In this document: one piece after another, positions 14,837 through 16,973 of the stretch
How positions within the stretch are numbered: position 1 is the first letter of the stretch
Layout: each line of letters opens with the position of its first letter
Position numbers and translations under genes: made by a program
NCBI RefSeq assembly: GCF_052030685.1
Contig: NZ_JBQAJM010000038.1
Coordinates: 1-16,973, forward strand
DNA: 16,973 nt
Direction: 5' to 3'
DNA from: Caedibacter sp052030685
GTDB taxonomy: Bacteria > Pseudomonadota > Gammaproteobacteria > Francisellales > Francisellaceae
The notes under the pieces: generated by a model
The model's database searches: none
Seen by the model: the letters and a program-made list of their open reading frames with translations, nothing else
Told to the model about the DNA's origin: nothing

Positions 14837-16912
14837 CTATCGCATTGATGGCCAGTTTTTTCCAATATAAGACATTTCAACCTCGCGCGATCTCAACAGG
14901 TTCGATATAGCATACTCACTACCATCATCAAAAATGAGGTTTATGACTCCTTCACTCGAGCTGTAAGCTGATATCAAACTCTTATTTCTTGGATATATAG
15001 AAGAAGATAAAAGGTTTCCTGTATAACGTAGCCTTGGGTCATACTCTTTCTCATATCTATCACCGATTGAATAATATATATCACTTCCTATATCACTTCT
15101 CATGAAGAAAAAAGTAGGTGCCAAATACGTATCATTATCTTCCATGAATCTAGCATATGGGTTTACCATCAATGAAATGCTTTTTGTTAGACTCTCTGGG
15201 TATGTAAATATTTTATTAAAAAATCCATTATTTAGCTCAAAAACAAAATTATTTGAAAACAGCAGTCTGGGCTTGCCCTTTGTCGATAAAAATGCGGTTT
15301 TTAAATTACTTGATGAAACACTTTTCATGTCTTCATCTGATATAAACTGTTTTATATGACCTACCAACTCTTGATATCCATTATTTTTTGTATACCATAA
15401 CCCATTTTTTAAAATAACATTAAGACCGTTATCAGTTATAAAAGTTGCACTAATAGGATTATTTTTTGATATCCAATGATCAAAATCATGAGTAATGCCA
15501 GATATATAATTATAAATTTCATTTGAATTCATATAATAACCATCTTTGAATTTTAGTCTAAAATTGTGAAGATCAGTCATATTAAGTAGTTTTGTATAGA
15601 CTCCATTAGCTTTGTTATGCACTATTAAATCTTTTCCATCTAACTGAATAACTGCTTCTCTAAAGTAAAGATCATTTATTTCAAGATCAAAATCTTTATG
15701 GCTTTCATCAATGGCTAAAATAAATGATGTTTGTATTTGGCTAGTAGGTAAACTTAGGCGCTTTAAATTTTTATTTGCATAAAAGACAAACTCAGTATTT
15801 TGATTAAATAAATCAGACATTAAGTCTTTTGACAATATCTTAATCTCTGAAGGATCATTTTTAAGATGTATGTTAACTAAGTTAGAGTTTTTATCATAAT
15901 CGTAACTTAGTATACTATTATTTTCAGACCAACCTGCAGTTTTTAATTCCAGCCTATCATCTTCATTAAAGCTTAACATGAAATTTAAAAATGCATTATC
16001 TTTATCACCTTCATAAGCAACTGTGTAGGTAAACTCCTTAGGGAAATCAATTTGATGATGGTTATGATTTTTTAACAGGTATTCTCTAAAATCTTGTACA
16101 GAGCTGCCTTTTATATCTTGAATCTTTAGATGGGCTTCATCTAAATTATTAGATTTATAGACGGCTGCATAAGGCTGAGCATTAATCTTACCTCTATTAA
16201 TTATTAATTTTAATAATACACTAAAGCTATTATCACTAAACTTATAAAAGGGATTTCCATTATTATCAACGGTGAGTATATTATCAAGACCTACAGGTCC
16301 AATGTCATAAGCTACAGGCAAACCAGTTCCATAACCTTCAAAAAAGCCTATTCTATTATTTAGGGGGTAAGGTGGTAAATATAAAAAGTAATCTTTATGG
16401 ACCACAGCAGTAGTTTTTCCAGACCTTAATTTGAGCTCAACCGGAATTGCTGTATTTAAGTTGAGTTTTTTAACTATTCTCATAAGACCATCCTTCATAG
16501 ATGGGCGAAATTCATTCTTACTCTCAAAAACTAATGTTAATTGTTTTGTTTTCTTTATGCAGTCTATACTGACTATCAAACTCAACTTATCAGCCATCAA
16601 CTCGCCATTATTCGGCCAATCCGAGGTCTTTATCTCAGAATAAAGTATTATCTCATTTGGAATACCATCTTTGAAATCAATCACTTGATCACCTAAATAT
16701 AATGAAGAATTTTTCATTGTAATCTTTTCATTTAGGCCTGAATGAATATCTTTTATTGAACTAATATCTAATGTCCACTGTTCACTTTTTGATTGACTCG
16801 GAGTTATTTCTACTTTTACGTTATCTTCTGGCAGTTTTAATAAATATTCACCTCCACTTCCATAAAGTTTATATAACAACTTATTACGTAAGTCATTATT
16901 ATTAGATGACAA
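14837..16912 (-). CDS. unrecognised 691-codon ORF, probably a 5'-truncated gene
   Basis: I do not recognise this protein. It is rich in Asn, Lys, Asp, Ser and Ile, with no transmembrane helix or signal peptide, and looks mostly beta-stranded: many short alternating segments with D/N-G turns, such as NVILKNGLWYTKNNGY near 510-525 and NLIFDDGSEYAI near the end. One more distinctive part is YFLYLPPYPLNNRIGFFEGYG near 175-195. The only start near the 5' end is a TTG directly after an in-frame TAA, with no Shine-Dalgarno, and the first in-frame ATG is about 40 codons in. That suggests an N-terminally truncated fragment of a larger protein. A large secreted toxin or surface protein is possible but unproven. 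The stop lies 9 bases outside the transposon end, so the 3' end may also be altered. It is markedly more AT-rich than traA, which suggests a different origin. Confidence 0.6.
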   Translation of the reverse strand: MSSNNNDLRNKLLYKLYGSGGEYLLKLPEDNVKVEITPSQSKSEQWTLDISSIKDIHSGLNEKITMKNSSLYLGDQVIDFKDGIPNEIILYSEIKTSDWPNNGELMADKLSLIVSIDCIKKTKQLTLVFESKNEFRPSMKDGLMRIVKKLNLNTAIPVELKLRSGKTTAVVHKDYFLYLPPYPLNNRIGFFEGYGTGLPVAYDIGPVGLDNILTVDNNGNPFYKFSDNSFSVLLKLIINRGKINAQPYAAVYKSNNLDEAHLKIQDIKGSSVQDFREYLLKNHNHHQIDFPKEFTYTVAYEGDKDNAFLNFMLSFNEDDRLELKTAGWSENNSILSYDYDKNSNLVNIHLKNDPSEIKILSKDLMSDLFNQNTEFVFYANKNLKRLSLPTSQIQTSFILAIDESHKDFDLEINDLYFREAVIQLDGKDLIVHNKANGVYTKLLNMTDLHNFRLKFKDGYYMNSNEIYNYISGITHDFDHWISKNNPISATFITDNGLNVILKNGLWYTKNNGYQELVGHIKQFISDEDMKSVSSSNLKTAFLSTKGKPRLLFSNNFVFELNNGFFNKIFTYPESLTKSISLMVNPYARFMEDNDTYLAPTFFFMRSDIGSDIYYSIGDRYEKEYDPRLRYTGNLLSSSIYPRNKSLISAYSSSEGVINLIFDDGSEYAISNLLRSREVEMSYIGKNWPSMR

Positions 16913-16973
16913 TTAGCTTTACCGGTCACGACAACTAGAATTGCCGGTCAAATCATGTAGGCTATTCCTTAAT
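16913..16973. other. junction sequence with CCGGTCA repeats, possible IS end
   Basis: CCGGTCA occurs twice in direct orientation, at 16922-16928 and 16944-16950, 22 bases apart. On the minus strand a ribosome-site-like AAGGAATAGCC precedes an ATG that ends after two codons (ATG ATT TGA). This looks like the true start of a gene broken by foreign sequence, or an IS terminus. The window ends here, so it cannot be resolved. Confidence 0.35.

Noticed and set aside
15102..15359. Plus-strand ORFs opposite the 691-codon frame (also 16431-16643)
   Set aside because: They are short and antisense to a much longer frame, and have no motif or ribosome site.
14837..16912. Assignment of the 691-codon ORF to a named large toxin family
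   Set aside because: The general beta-rich, Asn/Asp-rich character is suggestive, but no diagnostic motif of a toxin family could be identified by eye.
1..16973. CRISPR arrays, tRNA or rRNA genes
   Set aside because: No regularly spaced repeats and no cloverleaf or rRNA-like segments were seen on either strand.

Overview
The window is AT-rich throughout and dense in mobile-element genes. It looks like part of a conjugative or mobilizable plasmid, or an integrated relative, from a gammaproteobacterium. The relaxase, oriT and TraC/TraD-like genes resemble Ti-plasmid-type (MOBQ) transfer regions found in host-associated bacteria. A Piscirickettsia- or Legionella-like host is a plausible guess, but nothing in the sequence fixes the species.

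Region 1 (36-7353) is a DNA-processing module. A 2119-residue relaxase-helicase (TraA type) is read leftward. A small TraC-like protein and a TraD-like protein are read rightward. The 220-base divergent gap holds a convincing oriT: a 7-bp hairpin followed by the nic-like sequence AAGTGCGCATT, matching the geometry of RSF1010/Ti-type origins. No mating-pair-formation (type IV secretion) or coupling-protein gene is in the window.

Region 2 (7354-9471) begins with a very AT-rich intergenic stretch carrying a GC-core palindrome that is a candidate ParB site or operator. A promoter-like sequence follows, then a ParB-family gene and, 25 bases later, an unrecognised five-helix membrane protein. No parA is present.

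Region 3 (9547-14827) is a complete Tn3-family transposon of 4,928 bp with 39-bp inverted ends (37/39 identical). Its three leftward genes are packed end to end: a YhcG/DUF1016 PD-(D/E)XK nuclease, a full-length TnpA with an intact DDE triad, and a short tyrosine recombinase that probably resolves cointegrates. The recombinase stop codon overlaps, as ATGA, the start of an ORF that reads out through the left inverted end into the C-terminal half of a second parB. The result is a chimeric 133-residue ORF. The flanks carry no 5-bp target duplication, so DNA was rearranged after or during insertion.

Region 4 (14837-16912) is a 691-codon, very AT-rich leftward ORF that I do not recognise. It has no convincing start codon and is probably the surviving part of a larger gene. 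It is bounded on one side by the transposon and on the other by a short repeat-containing sequence that could be an IS end.
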